Shown: positions 1 to 6,631, counted from the stretch's first letter. The stretch: 8,474 bases of DNA from Peptococcaceae bacterium UBA4997 (GCA_002398485.1 DGYV01000006.1:54002-62475), one strand, 5' to 3'. Notes: a model not told the origin generated them from the sequence alone. A program made the numbers and translations.

Positions 1-60
1 CCTATGGTTGCGCCCGGCAGAGCCTTAGACGAAATGTTCGTTCATAAGGAGGAAGAATAA
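1..60 (+). CDS. ilvB: Acetolactate synthase large subunit, C-terminal end (partial)
   Basis: Reading frame 1 is open from the window edge to a TAA at 58-60 and encodes the last 19 residues, PMVAPGRALDEMFVHKEEE. The segment PMVAPG is typical of the extreme C-terminus of the catalytic subunit of acetohydroxyacid synthase, the thiamine-diphosphate enzyme that makes acetolactate or acetohydroxybutyrate for valine, leucine and isoleucine. The assignment is supported mainly by the next gene, the cognate small subunit, which starts one base after this stop. The last codons also contain the ribosome binding site of that gene. Everything upstream, including the catalytic domains, lies outside the window. 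Confidence 0.88.
   Translation, partial: PMVAPGRALDEMFVHKEEE
46..52 (+). promoter_or_regulatory. Ribosome binding site of ilvN inside the end of ilvB
   Basis: AAGGAGG lies within the final codons of the upstream gene, 9 bases before the ATG at 62. Its position makes translation of the small subunit likely to be coupled to termination on the large subunit, which would help keep the two subunits balanced. Confidence 0.85.
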
Positions 61-61
61 A

Positions 62-577
62 ATGAAAAGAACTTTATCGGTTTTGGTAGAAAACAGGCCT
101 GGTGTGCTTACTCATATTTCAGGGCTTATCAGCCGCCGTGGTTACAATATAGAATCCATTGCCGCTTCTTCTACCGAATTGCCTGATGTTACCCGCATTT
201 CCCTAGTAGTGGAAGTTGTAAGCACCGCACAGCTTGAACAAATAGTGGCACAGTTGGAAAAATTGGTGCAGGTTATCAAGGTTATCGATATGACGAATAA
301 CGAAAGCCTGGTGCGAGAACTTGCTCTTTTGAAAATCAAAGTAGAGCCTGCCTTAAGGCAAGAAATTATTAACTTAACCGAAATTTTCCGTGCCCGTATT
401 TTGGATGTACATCCCGAAACCATGGTAATAGAAATAACGGGCGACGGTGAAAAGGTAACCGCTTTTTGTAAGCTCATGGAAAAATACGGTATTATCGAAA
501 TCATTCGCACGGGGGAAATTTTTCTTACCCGTGATGCCGAGCCTGCCGTGAAGATCCGCAAGGAATCCTTAAGGTAA
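62..577 (+). CDS. ilvN: Acetolactate synthase small (regulatory) subunit
   Basis: This 171-residue protein is the regulatory subunit of acetohydroxyacid synthase; it activates the catalytic subunit and carries end-product (valine) feedback in the cytoplasm. Residues about 3-75 form an ACT domain opening with TLSVLVENRPGVL and RRGYNIES. Gly14 and Asn29, the positions implicated in valine binding in E. coli IlvH, are both present, so the enzyme is probably feedback-sensitive (inference). Residues about 82-160 match the C-terminal domain of the family, with TEIFRARILDV. Length is normal for the ilvH/ilvN family. The ATG at 62 follows the ilvB stop by one base and has a strong ribosome binding site, so the start is secure. 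A strong terminator follows about 20 bases after the stop, so this is the last gene of its operon. Confidence 0.97.
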   Translation: MKRTLSVLVENRPGVLTHISGLISRRGYNIESIAASSTELPDVTRISLVVEVVSTAQLEQIVAQLEKLVQVIKVIDMTNNESLVRELALLKIKVEPALRQEIINLTEIFRARILDVHPETMVIEITGDGEKVTAFCKLMEKYGIIEIIRTGEIFLTRDAEPAVKIRKESLR

Positions 578-597
578 ACAACCTTAAAAATATATTT

Positions 598-634
598 AAA
601 GCGCAGAAGGAAACTTCTGCGCTTTGCTTTTTTT
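598..634 (+). terminator. Intrinsic terminator of the ilvBN operon
   Basis: GCGCAGAAG at 601-609 pairs perfectly with CTTCTGCGC at 614-622 around a GAAA tetraloop, extended by three A:T pairs, and is followed by TTTGC and a run of seven T. The T-tract is only on the + side, so it serves ilvN. Confidence 0.93.
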
Positions 635-678
635 AATTCATACTTAACAGGATACAAAGGAAAAATTTTAAAACACCC

Positions 679-706
679 AAAAAGCAGGCCATTGGCCTGC
701 TTTTTT
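679..706 (-). terminator. Terminator of proC, probably bidirectional
   Basis: GCAGGCC at 684-690 pairs with GGCCTGC at 694-700 around a three-base loop. It is flanked by five A on the left and six T on the right, so it carries a U-tract in both directions. It lies about 35 bases past the proC stop and also backs up the ilvN terminator. Confidence 0.88.
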
Positions 707-740
707 AATGTCATTCATTAAAATTATAATAAATTATTTT

Positions 741-1532
741 TTATTTAGACATTTCCTTGCTACGCTTGGCACAGGCAGTCATTGCTGCCAAAACTGCTTG
801 GGGCAAGGATTTTTCAAAGCTTTCAATAGCTTGGGCTGTAGTGCCGTTAGGTGAAGTTACCTGTATACGCAGGGTTTCTGGGCTTTCGGAGTTGGCTTCC
901 AGCATTTTGCCTGCACCTATGGCAGTGCCGCGCGCCAGCTTAGCTGCGGTTTCGGGGTTTAGCCCCAATTTTATGCCTGCTTGAGCTATACATTCCGTAA
1001 AGTAATAATAATAAGCCGGGCCGCTGCCGCTTACGGCAATTAAGGCATCTATATCCTTTTCTTCCAGCCAAAGGCTGATGCCGAAGGAATTAAAAATGGT
1101 TTCTGTAAGGGTTTTATCTGCTTGGGTGGCAGTTGTGCCTGCCATTAAACCGCTTACGCCTGCCAGTACACGGGCAGAGGTGTTGGGCATGGCGCGAATG
1201 ATATGTGCCTGTGGCAGAGCCGCTTGGTATTTTTCTAAAAGTATGCCTGCCGCAACCGTGATAACAAGCTGGTCTTGCTTTATAAAGGGTGTAATCTCTT
1301 TAAGAAGTGCGGTCATATGCACAGGTTTTACGGCTAAAATCACGGCATCCTTATTTGTGCAGGCTTCCTGAAGGTTCTCGGCTAGATTTGCTTTTGCCTC
1401 CTTGGCTTTTGCTTCTGCCTTGGGCCTGTCGATATCAAAAAGAGTAATGCTAATTTCGGAAACGCCTTGGCTCAGGCCTGTTACCATAGCTCCGGCCATA
1501 TTGCCAACGCCTATAAAAGCCACATTTTTCAA
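741..1532 (-). CDS. proC: Pyrroline-5-carboxylate reductase
   Basis: Catalyses the last step of proline synthesis, NAD(P)H-dependent reduction of 1-pyrroline-5-carboxylate to proline, in the cytoplasm. The 263 residues match the usual family length. The N-terminal Rossmann fold opens with FIGVGNMAGAM (glycines 8 and 10); AVKP is at 67-70, RAMPNT at 113-118, SGSGPAYYYY from 158, and the family signature TSPNGTT at 226-232, where Asn replaces the commoner Gly but is allowed in the family pattern. The start is a TTG at 1530-1532: it is the only codon that preserves the MKNVAFIG beginning, and AAGGAGG lies 7 bases upstream. The gene begins 12 bases after the GerM-type lipoprotein gene ends, so they form an operon. 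No other proline gene (proA or proB) is in view. Confidence 0.97.
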   Translation of the reverse strand: MKNVAFIGVGNMAGAMVTGLSQGVSEISITLFDIDRPKAEAKAKEAKANLAENLQEACTNKDAVILAVKPVHMTALLKEITPFIKQDQLVITVAAGILLEKYQAALPQAHIIRAMPNTSARVLAGVSGLMAGTTATQADKTLTETIFNSFGISLWLEEKDIDALIAVSGSGPAYYYYFTECIAQAGIKLGLNPETAAKLARGTAIGAGKMLEANSESPETLRIQVTSPNGTTAQAIESFEKSLPQAVLAAMTACAKRSKEMSK

Positions 1533-1539
1533 GTTAAAG

Positions 1540-1546
1540 CCTCCTT
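1540..1546 (-). promoter_or_regulatory. Ribosome binding site of proC overlapping the upstream stop codon
   Basis: On the minus strand AAGGAGG overlaps the TAA (1545-1547) of the GerM-type gene and sits 7 bases before the TTG start of proC. The overlap supports the TTG start and suggests translational coupling. Confidence 0.85.
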
Positions 1547-2525
1547 ATTTATTCAATGTATTCACTGTATTCAGGTTCTGATAAAGATGAGGTACTGTTA
1601 AAGGAGTTTTAATGCCTGTGCCCTCAGGCAGAGTTGCTAAGGTTTCTCCTTCAACGGTTAGCTGTACACCTGTTATTTCTTCATAAGGTAAAAGTGTCCA
1701 CAACAGGCTTTGCACAAAAATGTTTTCCCGGGTGGAACCGCCGTCGTAACTTATGGATGCCTTATTTAAATCCACCATCAGCGTGTTGTTTTTTAAGTTT
1801 GCGGAAATAACTTTGGTGCCATTTGGTACAGGGCTTATCAAATTGTTATCAGGCGGGGCGGTTGCCCATTTATTCAAAACAGCCAAATATAAGTTATCCT
1901 CTGCTGCTCTCTGTTTCAGTTCAATAGTAACAGGAACCAGGTACATAGCCTGTTTATCGCTGTAAAAAACCTGTGCCTGATAAGCCTCCTTATTTTTAAC
2001 AAAATTGTTGGGGTCAGTAAAGCTGTAAGTGCCTTCCGTAATTTCCTTTCCATTTACTAAAATGCTGATGGGGTAAAGGCTTGTGAAATCAAAGCTGTAG
2101 CTGTTAAGGGCAAAATTTACGGTGGCGGCAAAGGCGGCGGGGTTTATTTTTTCCACCTCATTATCATTGCCAATAAGCTTTATATAAATAACACTGTTTT
2201 GAAGATATAGATCCTCCAGTTTAAAGCCTTCGGGCACAGCGTCTTTAACAAAATTGTTAGGCGTTCCTGATAACAATTTTTCCACCGCTACCCATACTAC
2301 ATCACGTGTTTCGTTGATGGGGAAGGAAAGAGGCACTAAAAGTGTGCCGCTTTCATCGGGGAAAAAGGCTATAGTGTAACTCATTTGTGTGTGTACAAGT
2401 AACTCACTGCGCACATTTGAAGTCCTTTGGGTTTCAAGGCAGCTTTCTTTGTCGCCACAGGAGGCAAGAATAAATAGGGCAAGCAATAGCAGGGCTAATG
2501 CCGCCAGAAGACGTGTTTTTTTCAT
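1545..2525 (-). CDS. GerMN-domain lipoprotein (GerM-like)
   Basis: A 326-residue predicted lipoprotein anchored outside the cytoplasmic membrane. A lysine/arginine start (MKKTR), a leucine/alanine-rich hydrophobic stretch and the lipobox LASC with Cys23 form a type II signal peptide. The mature part holds two copies of a GerMN-like domain, about residues 48-165 and 187-305. Each contains the sequence type LVP-(15-25)-L-NNxxxxxVPxGxK followed by a short strand motif (VIYIKL; LMVDL), which shows the duplication. Bacillus subtilis GerM, with the same two-domain layout, is a sporulation/germination protein linked to the cell envelope, but the domain also occurs in non-sporulating bacteria, so a spore role cannot be concluded. 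GGAGGGAG lies 6 bases before the ATG (five to CCTCC core). It is the first gene of an operon with proC; I see no functional link between them. Confidence 0.88.
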   Translation of the reverse strand: MKKTRLLAALALLLLALFILASCGDKESCLETQRTSNVRSELLVHTQMSYTIAFFPDESGTLLVPLSFPINETRDVVWVAVEKLLSGTPNNFVKDAVPEGFKLEDLYLQNSVIYIKLIGNDNEVEKINPAAFAATVNFALNSYSFDFTSLYPISILVNGKEITEGTYSFTDPNNFVKNKEAYQAQVFYSDKQAMYLVPVTIELKQRAAEDNLYLAVLNKWATAPPDNNLISPVPNGTKVISANLKNNTLMVDLNKASISYDGGSTRENIFVQSLLWTLLPYEEITGVQLTVEGETLATLPEGTGIKTPLTVPHLYQNLNTVNTLNK

Positions 2526-2564
2526 ATGCTCCCTCCACGGTGATATTTTGCCCTTTTAGTTTAA

Positions 2565-2592
2565 AATATATTTCAGTATGTTGTTTGTCGAA
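2565..2592 (-). promoter_or_regulatory. Possible promoter of the gerM-like/proC operon
   Basis: On the minus strand TATATT (2570-2565) is preceded, 15-16 bp upstream, by TTCGAC/TCGACA (2592-2586). Each hexamer is close to the sigma-A consensus, but the spacing is short. The preceding YkvI-type gene has no convincing terminator in the 130-base gap, so read-through is an alternative. Confidence 0.3.
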
Positions 2593-2655
2593 TTAAAGTA
2601 GAATAGTTTAACAGTGTAGATTTCGGCATAGAAGCCAAAATTCCTGCACAATGGC

Positions 2656-3687
2656 TCAATTGCGTTGTTTTACATAAATAAAGAGGAGCTTGAAGCTTAA
2701 AAGAGTTAAAATAATTAGGCCGATAATGCCGAAAAACCCGTAAGTACGGCTGACAATATTCGGGAAATTGCCAATGCTTACAGGTAAAGCGGCAGTTAGG
2801 ATCAGCGCATTTTTTAAGGCTGACGGCATTTTCAAGCGGTTTAAGCGGCAGTTCAGGCTGTAAACTGCGGTAAGCGCAGTTGTGAAAATAGCAATAGCCA
2901 AAATTGCCGTATAGAAACCAAAAAGAAGTTTACCGCCTTGGGCGGCCAAACAAAGCATGGGTAAGGAACAATTTTGCAGGGCAGGTGATGCCGCCATAAG
3001 CGCCCACACCATAAAAAAGGCTAAAAAGGTTGTGATGATACCGCCCCAAAGGCCGCCCTTACCGTTGCCGCCCAAGTTGGAAACAGCTATCATGGTGCTT
3101 AGACCACCCAAAAGGTTATAGGAAGCATAGATAGCGGCTGCCAAAAGCCAATGTCCATATGGGCTTGGTTGGGAGGGTACATATGTAAAATTGCAAATGC
3201 TGTAAAGGGATACCCAAATAATTACAAAAATAAGCGGCGGTATCAAATATTTAGGTAGTTTTAACAGCCCTTTACCACCGCCAAGCAGGCTAAGCCATAA
3301 AACCAGTCCTAGAAAAGCAATGCCGTAGCCCTCCGTAACACCCAGCTCCTGCTTGGCAAGGGCACCCGATGCGGCCAGCATAACGCCCGTTAAAGCCAAT
3401 AAAAAGGCAGAAATGAGCAAATCAAAAATTTTGTTTAAGGGGTAGGGGCAAAGGGCATTTGCCAAATCCAGGTGGTTGCGCCAACAGTTTTTTTGAGCCA
3501 AAACCACAATACCTGCACCAAAAACTGTAAATAAAAGGCCTGCTGTTAAAACACCGAAAAAACCCTTGTATCCGTAAGCAACAAAAAAAATCAGAAGCTC
3601 CTGACCGGAGGCAAAGCCTGCGCCTATTAAATTGCTTATAAATATCAAAGCCAGCATACGGTTTGCGGACGCAGTGTTCTGGGGCAT
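2656..3687 (-). CDS. YkvI-family integral membrane protein (putative transporter)
   Basis: A 343-residue, very hydrophobic protein with about ten predicted membrane helices (roughly residues 10-28, 38-63, 84-104, 111-126, 138-155, 168-185, 202-224, 238-262, 280-298, 306-335). The first helix carries NLIGAGFASGQE (residues 19-30), the hallmark of the YkvI family (COG3949), proteins of unknown substrate. The glycine-rich break in helix 1 resembles the substrate-binding unwound helix of LeuT-fold/APC transporters, so secondary transport of a small solute is a reasonable inference but not shown. I chose the ATG at 3685-3687 because AAAGGAGGG lies 8 bases upstream; a GTG at 3708 would add seven residues, but the ribosome binding site would then fall inside the gene. 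It stands alone between a terminator on one side and the gerM-like operon on the other. Confidence 0.82.
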   Translation of the reverse strand: MPQNTASANRMLALIFISNLIGAGFASGQELLIFFVAYGYKGFFGVLTAGLLFTVFGAGIVVLAQKNCWRNHLDLANALCPYPLNKIFDLLISAFLLALTGVMLAASGALAKQELGVTEGYGIAFLGLVLWLSLLGGGKGLLKLPKYLIPPLIFVIIWVSLYSICNFTYVPSQPSPYGHWLLAAAIYASYNLLGGLSTMIAVSNLGGNGKGGLWGGIITTFLAFFMVWALMAASPALQNCSLPMLCLAAQGGKLLFGFYTAILAIAIFTTALTAVYSLNCRLNRLKMPSALKNALILTAALPVSIGNFPNIVSRTYGFFGIIGLIILTLLSFKLLFIYVKQRN

Positions 3688-3788
3688 AAAAAATCCCTCC
3701 TTTATCACTATTTATGCGAATAAAGAAGGTTTTAAACCAATGTTCGACAATTGACAAGCTTAAGCCGATACGGAAGAAATTTGATGTA

Positions 3789-3817
3789 AGATTCTTCGCT
3801 TTATGCTTAGAATGACA
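3789..3817. repeat. Short intergenic repeat, copy 1
   Basis: The unit starts AGATTCTTCGCT and ends CTTAGAATGACA, with a diverged centre. A second copy in reverse orientation lies at 6814-6841. Both resemble a short palindromic motif (AGATTCTTCGC ... CAGAATGACA) that I recall as dispersed between genes of many bacterial genomes. The copy sits in the gap upstream of the YkvI-type gene, outside any coding sequence. Confidence 0.6.
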
Positions 3818-3839
3818 GAAGCGGGTAAAATTACCTAAC

Positions 3840-3863
3840 AAAAAACCGCCGCTAAAGCGGCGG
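3840..3863 (-). terminator. Intrinsic terminator of the tautomerase-thioesterase-lipoprotein operon
   Basis: CCGCCGC at 3846-3852 pairs with GCGGCGG at 3857-3863 around a TAAA loop. On the minus strand the hairpin is followed by TTTTTTG. It is about 70 bases beyond the lipoprotein stop and separates that operon from the YkvI-type gene. Confidence 0.88.
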
Positions 3864-3933
3864 TAAATTAAGTTATAAAAATCAAACCAAAGTTGGCGGT
3901 TTAGTTTGGTATACCAATAAAGCATAGGTAAAG

Positions 3934-4527
3934 CTATTCAGCCATAATATAGCTAAAAGAGGCAACGGCCTCATCTATTACGGGTAAATATTTATCATAA
4001 TTTTCGGTTTGGGCGGTATATTGGCACATATAGTTGGTTGTCCCTTTACTTAAATACCATTGGGTAAAGGTTATATCCAAATCCGGAGCATTTTCACTTG
4101 TACCTCTGAAGCTAAGCTTTAAAGCCTTTTCGTTTGCCAAGGTAACATATTCATAGCCCAACAAGCTAAAACCTTCTGTATCACCACCGCCGTTTTCGGC
4201 TTTTTCAATAAGCATTTGGTAAACTTCTTCGGCGGTTATGTTCTTCTTAGTGGGGCTTGTACTGGTACCGCAGCCTGCATAAAAGTTTTCTTGAAAAGGA
4301 TCATTTGCATTTTCCTTGCGGGATAAAAAGCTTATTTGATCAAGTTCTGCATTCTCCATATATTCCCAAGTTGCAGGCATGATAAAGCTAAAGCCCTTTT
4401 CATTGTTCACATAAAGCACTTGTTCGTTTTCCTGCTTTATAAATTCAGAAGGCGTGGTTTTTTCTCCGCAGGCTGTAAGCAGAAACAAAAAAAGAGTAAA
4501 AACAATAACAGTTAAAAGCTTTTTCAT
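3934..4527 (-). CDS. Small lipoprotein, PsbP/DcrB-like fold suspected
   Basis: A 197-residue predicted lipoprotein: MKK start, hydrophobic core rich in Leu and Phe, and lipobox LTAC with Cys20, so it should be anchored on the outer face of the cytoplasmic membrane. The mature part begins with a charged linker and then NNEKGFSFIMPATWEY (residues 41-56), a pattern common in secreted PsbP/DcrB-like proteins (a strand, then F-x-x-P-x-x-W). Two cysteines (86 and 158) could be structural. No catalytic motif is visible and I do not assign a function; the fold assignment is an inference from one motif. The ATG at 4525-4527 has AGGGAGG 4 bases upstream, a short but usable spacing. It begins 39 bases after the thioesterase gene and ends before a strong terminator, making it the last gene of that operon. 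Confidence 0.75.
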   Translation of the reverse strand: MKKLLTVIVFTLFLFLLTACGEKTTPSEFIKQENEQVLYVNNEKGFSFIMPATWEYMENAELDQISFLSRKENANDPFQENFYAGCGTSTSPTKKNITAEEVYQMLIEKAENGGGDTEGFSLLGYEYVTLANEKALKLSFRGTSENAPDLDITFTQWYLSKGTTNYMCQYTAQTENYDKYLPVIDEAVASFSYIMAE

Positions 4528-4566
4528 TTTTCCTCCCTGTTTTTCAAGATGATTTTGCCGCAGGCT

Positions 4567-4962
4567 TTAAACCACACAGCTGGTACCTTTGGCTGTGGCA
4601 ATAAGACTGCCCTTTTGGTCGATTATTTTAACATCATAAAAGCCCACACGGCTGCCCTGTTTATCTACCGTGCAGGTTGCGGTAAGCTTATCCCCTTTTT
4701 GTGTGGTTTTAAGAAAGGAAATACTTACCGTGGCGGCTACACTTGGTTTTCTTTCCGCATTGGCGGCTGCCGCAAAAGCATAATCTGCCAAGGAAAATAC
4801 CACACCGCCATGGGTAACGCCCATGCCGTTTAAATGTTTTTCGTTAATTATCATAACTGTTTTGGCATAACCTGGGCTTGCCTCTGCCAGTTTTACGCCA
4901 AGTTCTTGGATATGCCTGTCGGCAGTCATGCGCTCATGCCAGTTTTCTGCATTAACATTCAT
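4567..4962 (-). CDS. PaaI-family hotdog-fold thioesterase
   Basis: A 131-residue cytoplasmic protein of the hotdog acyl-CoA thioesterase family, which hydrolyses acyl- or aryl-CoA thioesters to free acid and CoA. Residues 43-60 contain HLNGMGVTHGGVVFSLAD, which matches the PaaI active-site region: Asn45, the HGG at 51-53 that starts the central helix, and catalytic Asp60. The remainder (AATVSISFLK, GDKLTATCTV, GFYDVKI) aligns in order with E. coli PaaI as I recall it. Length is normal. There are no phenylacetate-degradation genes nearby, so the substrate is open; a general housekeeping role clearing stalled CoA esters is as likely as aromatic catabolism. The ATG at 4960-4962 has a moderate AGAGGT ribosome binding site about 6 bases upstream. 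It lies 71 bases downstream of the tautomerase-like gene and 39 bases upstream of the lipoprotein gene. Confidence 0.9.
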   Translation of the reverse strand: MNVNAENWHERMTADRHIQELGVKLAEASPGYAKTVMIINEKHLNGMGVTHGGVVFSLADYAFAAAANAERKPSVAATVSISFLKTTQKGDKLTATCTVDKQGSRVGFYDVKIIDQKGSLIATAKGTSCVV

Positions 4963-5033
4963 TTTATACCTCTGTTCCTGTTTTGGGTTTTATGAAACAA
5001 ACGGCGCTGAGGCAGAAAATTTACCTAAGGCCG

Positions 5034-5219
5034 TTATTTTTTATCTATTGCCAAAACCCCCGCCATAGCATAGTTTTCGGGCGGCATTTCCCTAATGATC
5101 ACCCGAACGGCATCGGGGGGGCAGTTCAATACATTAACTATGGTTTTGGTAACCTCTTTAGCCAGGGCTCTTTTTAATTCCTGGCTGCGGGGCAAAATTT
5201 CCACTTGTACTATAGGCAT
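5034..5219 (-). CDS. 4-oxalocrotonate tautomerase-like protein
   Basis: A 61-codon gene for a small tautomerase-superfamily enzyme, which converts enol to keto forms using an N-terminal proline as base. The sequence starts MPIVQVEILP; after Met removal Pro1 is free. Counted from Pro1, Arg10 and Arg38 correspond to the two substrate-binding arginines (11 and 39) of 4-oxalocrotonate tautomerase, and Tyr49 stands where that enzyme has Phe50. VRVIIREMPPENYAMAG matches the family C-terminal half. The start at 5217-5219 is fixed by this need for Pro1 and by AGGAGG 7 bases upstream; an upstream ATG at 5258 would add 13 residues and destroy the active site. No meta-cleavage pathway genes are present, so the substrate is unknown. 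It is probably the first gene of an operon with the thioesterase and the lipoprotein. Confidence 0.92.
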   Translation of the reverse strand: MPIVQVEILPRSQELKRALAKEVTKTIVNVLNCPPDAVRVIIREMPPENYAMAGVLAIDKK

Positions 5220-5240
5220 TTTATCTCCTCCTGTAATTAT

Positions 5241-5256
5241 GTGCCTTTTACGGCAC
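5241..5256. promoter_or_regulatory. Inverted repeat GTGCC-N6-GGCAC ahead of the tautomerase gene
   Basis: A perfect 5-bp inverted repeat with a six-base centre sits just upstream of the ribosome binding site. Depending on which -10 is used it would be either a hairpin at the 5' end of the mRNA or an operator overlapping the promoter. Confidence 0.4.
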
Positions 5257-5283
5257 AATATGTAATATACAATAATTATTCAA
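5255..5283 (-). promoter_or_regulatory. Likely promoter of the tautomerase-thioesterase-lipoprotein operon
   Basis: On the minus strand TTGAAT (5283-5278) is followed after 17 bp by TATTGT (5260-5255), each four of six to the sigma-A consensus with ideal spacing. A second candidate -10, TATATT (5269-5264), lies inside the spacer but has a poor -35. The region is very AT-rich. Confidence 0.45.
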
Positions 5284-5307
5284 GCATAAAAAAGAAATTC
5301 CTGCTAC

Positions 5308-5333
5308 AAAGCCGCCCTTATAAGGGCGGCTTG
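5308..5333 (-). terminator. Probable terminator of purA
   Basis: GCCGCCCTTATAAGGGCGGC at 5311-5330 is a perfect 20-bp palindrome able to form a strong stem of about eight G+C-rich pairs with a TATA loop. It begins 11 bases past the purA stop. The downstream T-tract on the minus strand is weak (TTTGTAG), so termination may be partial. Confidence 0.7.
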
Positions 5334-5341
5334 ATTATTTT

Positions 5342-6631
5342 TTAAAATAAGGGCTTGCGGACAATGGTTTGTTCGCGGTCAGGCCCTATAGCAACCAGGG
5401 AAATCGGTACTTGGCAAAGCTCCTCTAAACGCAGCAGGTATTTTTGAGCATTTTCGGGCAATTCTTCAAAACTGCGGCAACCTGTTGTATCGCATTCCCA
5501 GCCAGGCAAGGTTTCAATAACCGGCTTGGCCAGGTTCAGTTCACGTAAAGAACTGGGAAATTGGTTGGTTTCTTGGCCGTTTATTTTATAAGCGCGGCAA
5601 AATTTGATTTCTTTTAAGTTATCCAAAACATCCAGCTTGGTAACCGCCAAATCGGTAAGTCCATTTACCAAGGTGCTGTAACGCACAACTACGGCATCGA
5701 ACCAACCGCAGCGGCGAGGCCTGCCTGTAGTGGTGCCAAATTCAAAGCCGCTCTGGCGGATGTTTTCGCCAACTTCATCAAAAAGTTCAGTGGGGAAGGG
5801 GCCCTCGCCAACTCTGGTGGAGTAGGCTTTGGCAATACCTAAAACCCTGTTTATCATGGTGGGGCCTACGCCGCTGCCCGTGCAGGCACCGCCTGCTGTA
5901 GGTGAGCTGGAAGTTACAAAGGGATAGGTGCCGTGGTCCACATCCAAAAGGGTGCCCTGCGCGCCTTCAAAAAGCAGTTTTTTGCCGGCGGCGGCGGCAT
6001 CGTTTGCTATATAAATTGTATTGGCCATGTATTTTTTAAATATTTCTGCATAGCCCATAAATTCTTTTATTATTTCATTGCGTTTGGCTTCATCTATTAT
6101 TTCCAAGCCGGCGGCGGTAAAAATGGCATTTTTTTCTTTAATGTTGTAATCTAGCTTGGCTGTAAAAACTTCTTTATCCATAAGGTCTAATAAGCGTATA
6201 CCTTGCCTTGCTACTTTATCCATATAAGCGGGGCCGATGCCGCGCTTGGTAGTACCTATTTTTTGATCGCCTTTCAAGCTTTCCTGGTATTCATCCATTG
6301 TATAGTGGTAAGGCATGATCAGATGGGCTTTTTCGGAAATCAAAAGGTGTTCGGTAGAAAGGTTCTGTGCGTGCAGGTTTTCTATTTCCTTTAATAAAAC
6401 TTTCAGATCCACTACTACACCGTTACCTATAACGCAGGTAACATTGGGGTATAAAATGCCCGAAGGTATTAAGTGCAGCTTATGGGTAACTCCGTTTGCC
6501 ACCACGGTATGTCCTGCGTTGGAGCCACCCATGCAGCGCAGTACCATATCGGCCTGTGCCGCCAAATAATCGGTCATTTTACCTTTGCCTTCATCGCCCC
6601 ATTGGGCACCTATGAGCACTACAGAAGTCAT
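5342..6631 (-). CDS. purA: Adenylosuccinate synthetase
   Basis: Joins IMP and aspartate using GTP to give adenylosuccinate, the first committed step from IMP to AMP, in the cytoplasm. The 429 residues equal the bacterial family length. Motifs appear in order: GAQWGDEGKGK at 8-18 (P-loop-like, with catalytic Asp13), GGSNAGHT at 35-42 (catalytic His41; Ser37 where Asn is usual), IGTTKRGIGPAY at 125-136, EGAQGTLLDVDHGTYPFVTS from 222, STRVGEGPFPTE at 271-282, GTTTGRPRRCGWFD at 299-312 and TKLDVLD at 331-337. I chose the ATG at 6629-6631 because the protein must begin MTSVVLIGAQ and AGGAGG lies 7 bases upstream; the open frame extends 24 codons further but with no homologous sequence. It is monocistronic, with its own consensus promoter and a downstream palindrome. 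Confidence 0.98.
   Translation of the reverse strand: MTSVVLIGAQWGDEGKGKMTDYLAAQADMVLRCMGGSNAGHTVVANGVTHKLHLIPSGILYPNVTCVIGNGVVVDLKVLLKEIENLHAQNLSTEHLLISEKAHLIMPYHYTMDEYQESLKGDQKIGTTKRGIGPAYMDKVARQGIRLLDLMDKEVFTAKLDYNIKEKNAIFTAAGLEIIDEAKRNEIIKEFMGYAEIFKKYMANTIYIANDAAAAGKKLLFEGAQGTLLDVDHGTYPFVTSSSPTAGGACTGSGVGPTMINRVLGIAKAYSTRVGEGPFPTELFDEVGENIRQSGFEFGTTTGRPRRCGWFDAVVVRYSTLVNGLTDLAVTKLDVLDNLKEIKFCRAYKINGQETNQFPSSLRELNLAKPVIETLPGWECDTTGCRSFEELPENAQKYLLRLEELCQVPISLVAIGPDREQTIVRKPLF

Noticed and set aside
142..714. Long open frame on the minus strand opposite ilvN
   Set aside because: It is antisense to a secure gene, has no ribosome binding site, runs through both terminators and encodes no recognisable family.
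2621..2640. Hairpin TTTCGGC/GCCAAAA as terminator of the YkvI-type gene
   Set aside because: The stem has only three G:C pairs plus a mismatch, and no T-tract follows on the minus strand.
3729..3757. TTGTCA-17-TAAAAC as a promoter for the YkvI-type gene
   Set aside because: The -10 matches the consensus at only four positions and lacks the TATAAT core; other equally weak combinations exist nearby in AT-rich DNA.
3422..3925. Open frame of 167 codons overlapping the YkvI-type gene and its upstream gap
   Set aside because: It is out of frame with a clear membrane protein, spans the repeat and the operon terminator, and has a low-complexity translation without domain features.
5115..5121. Run of seven G in the tautomerase gene as a phase-variation tract
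   Set aside because: The frame is intact, the run encodes conserved-position prolines, and seven bases in a metabolic enzyme gene is not good evidence for switching.
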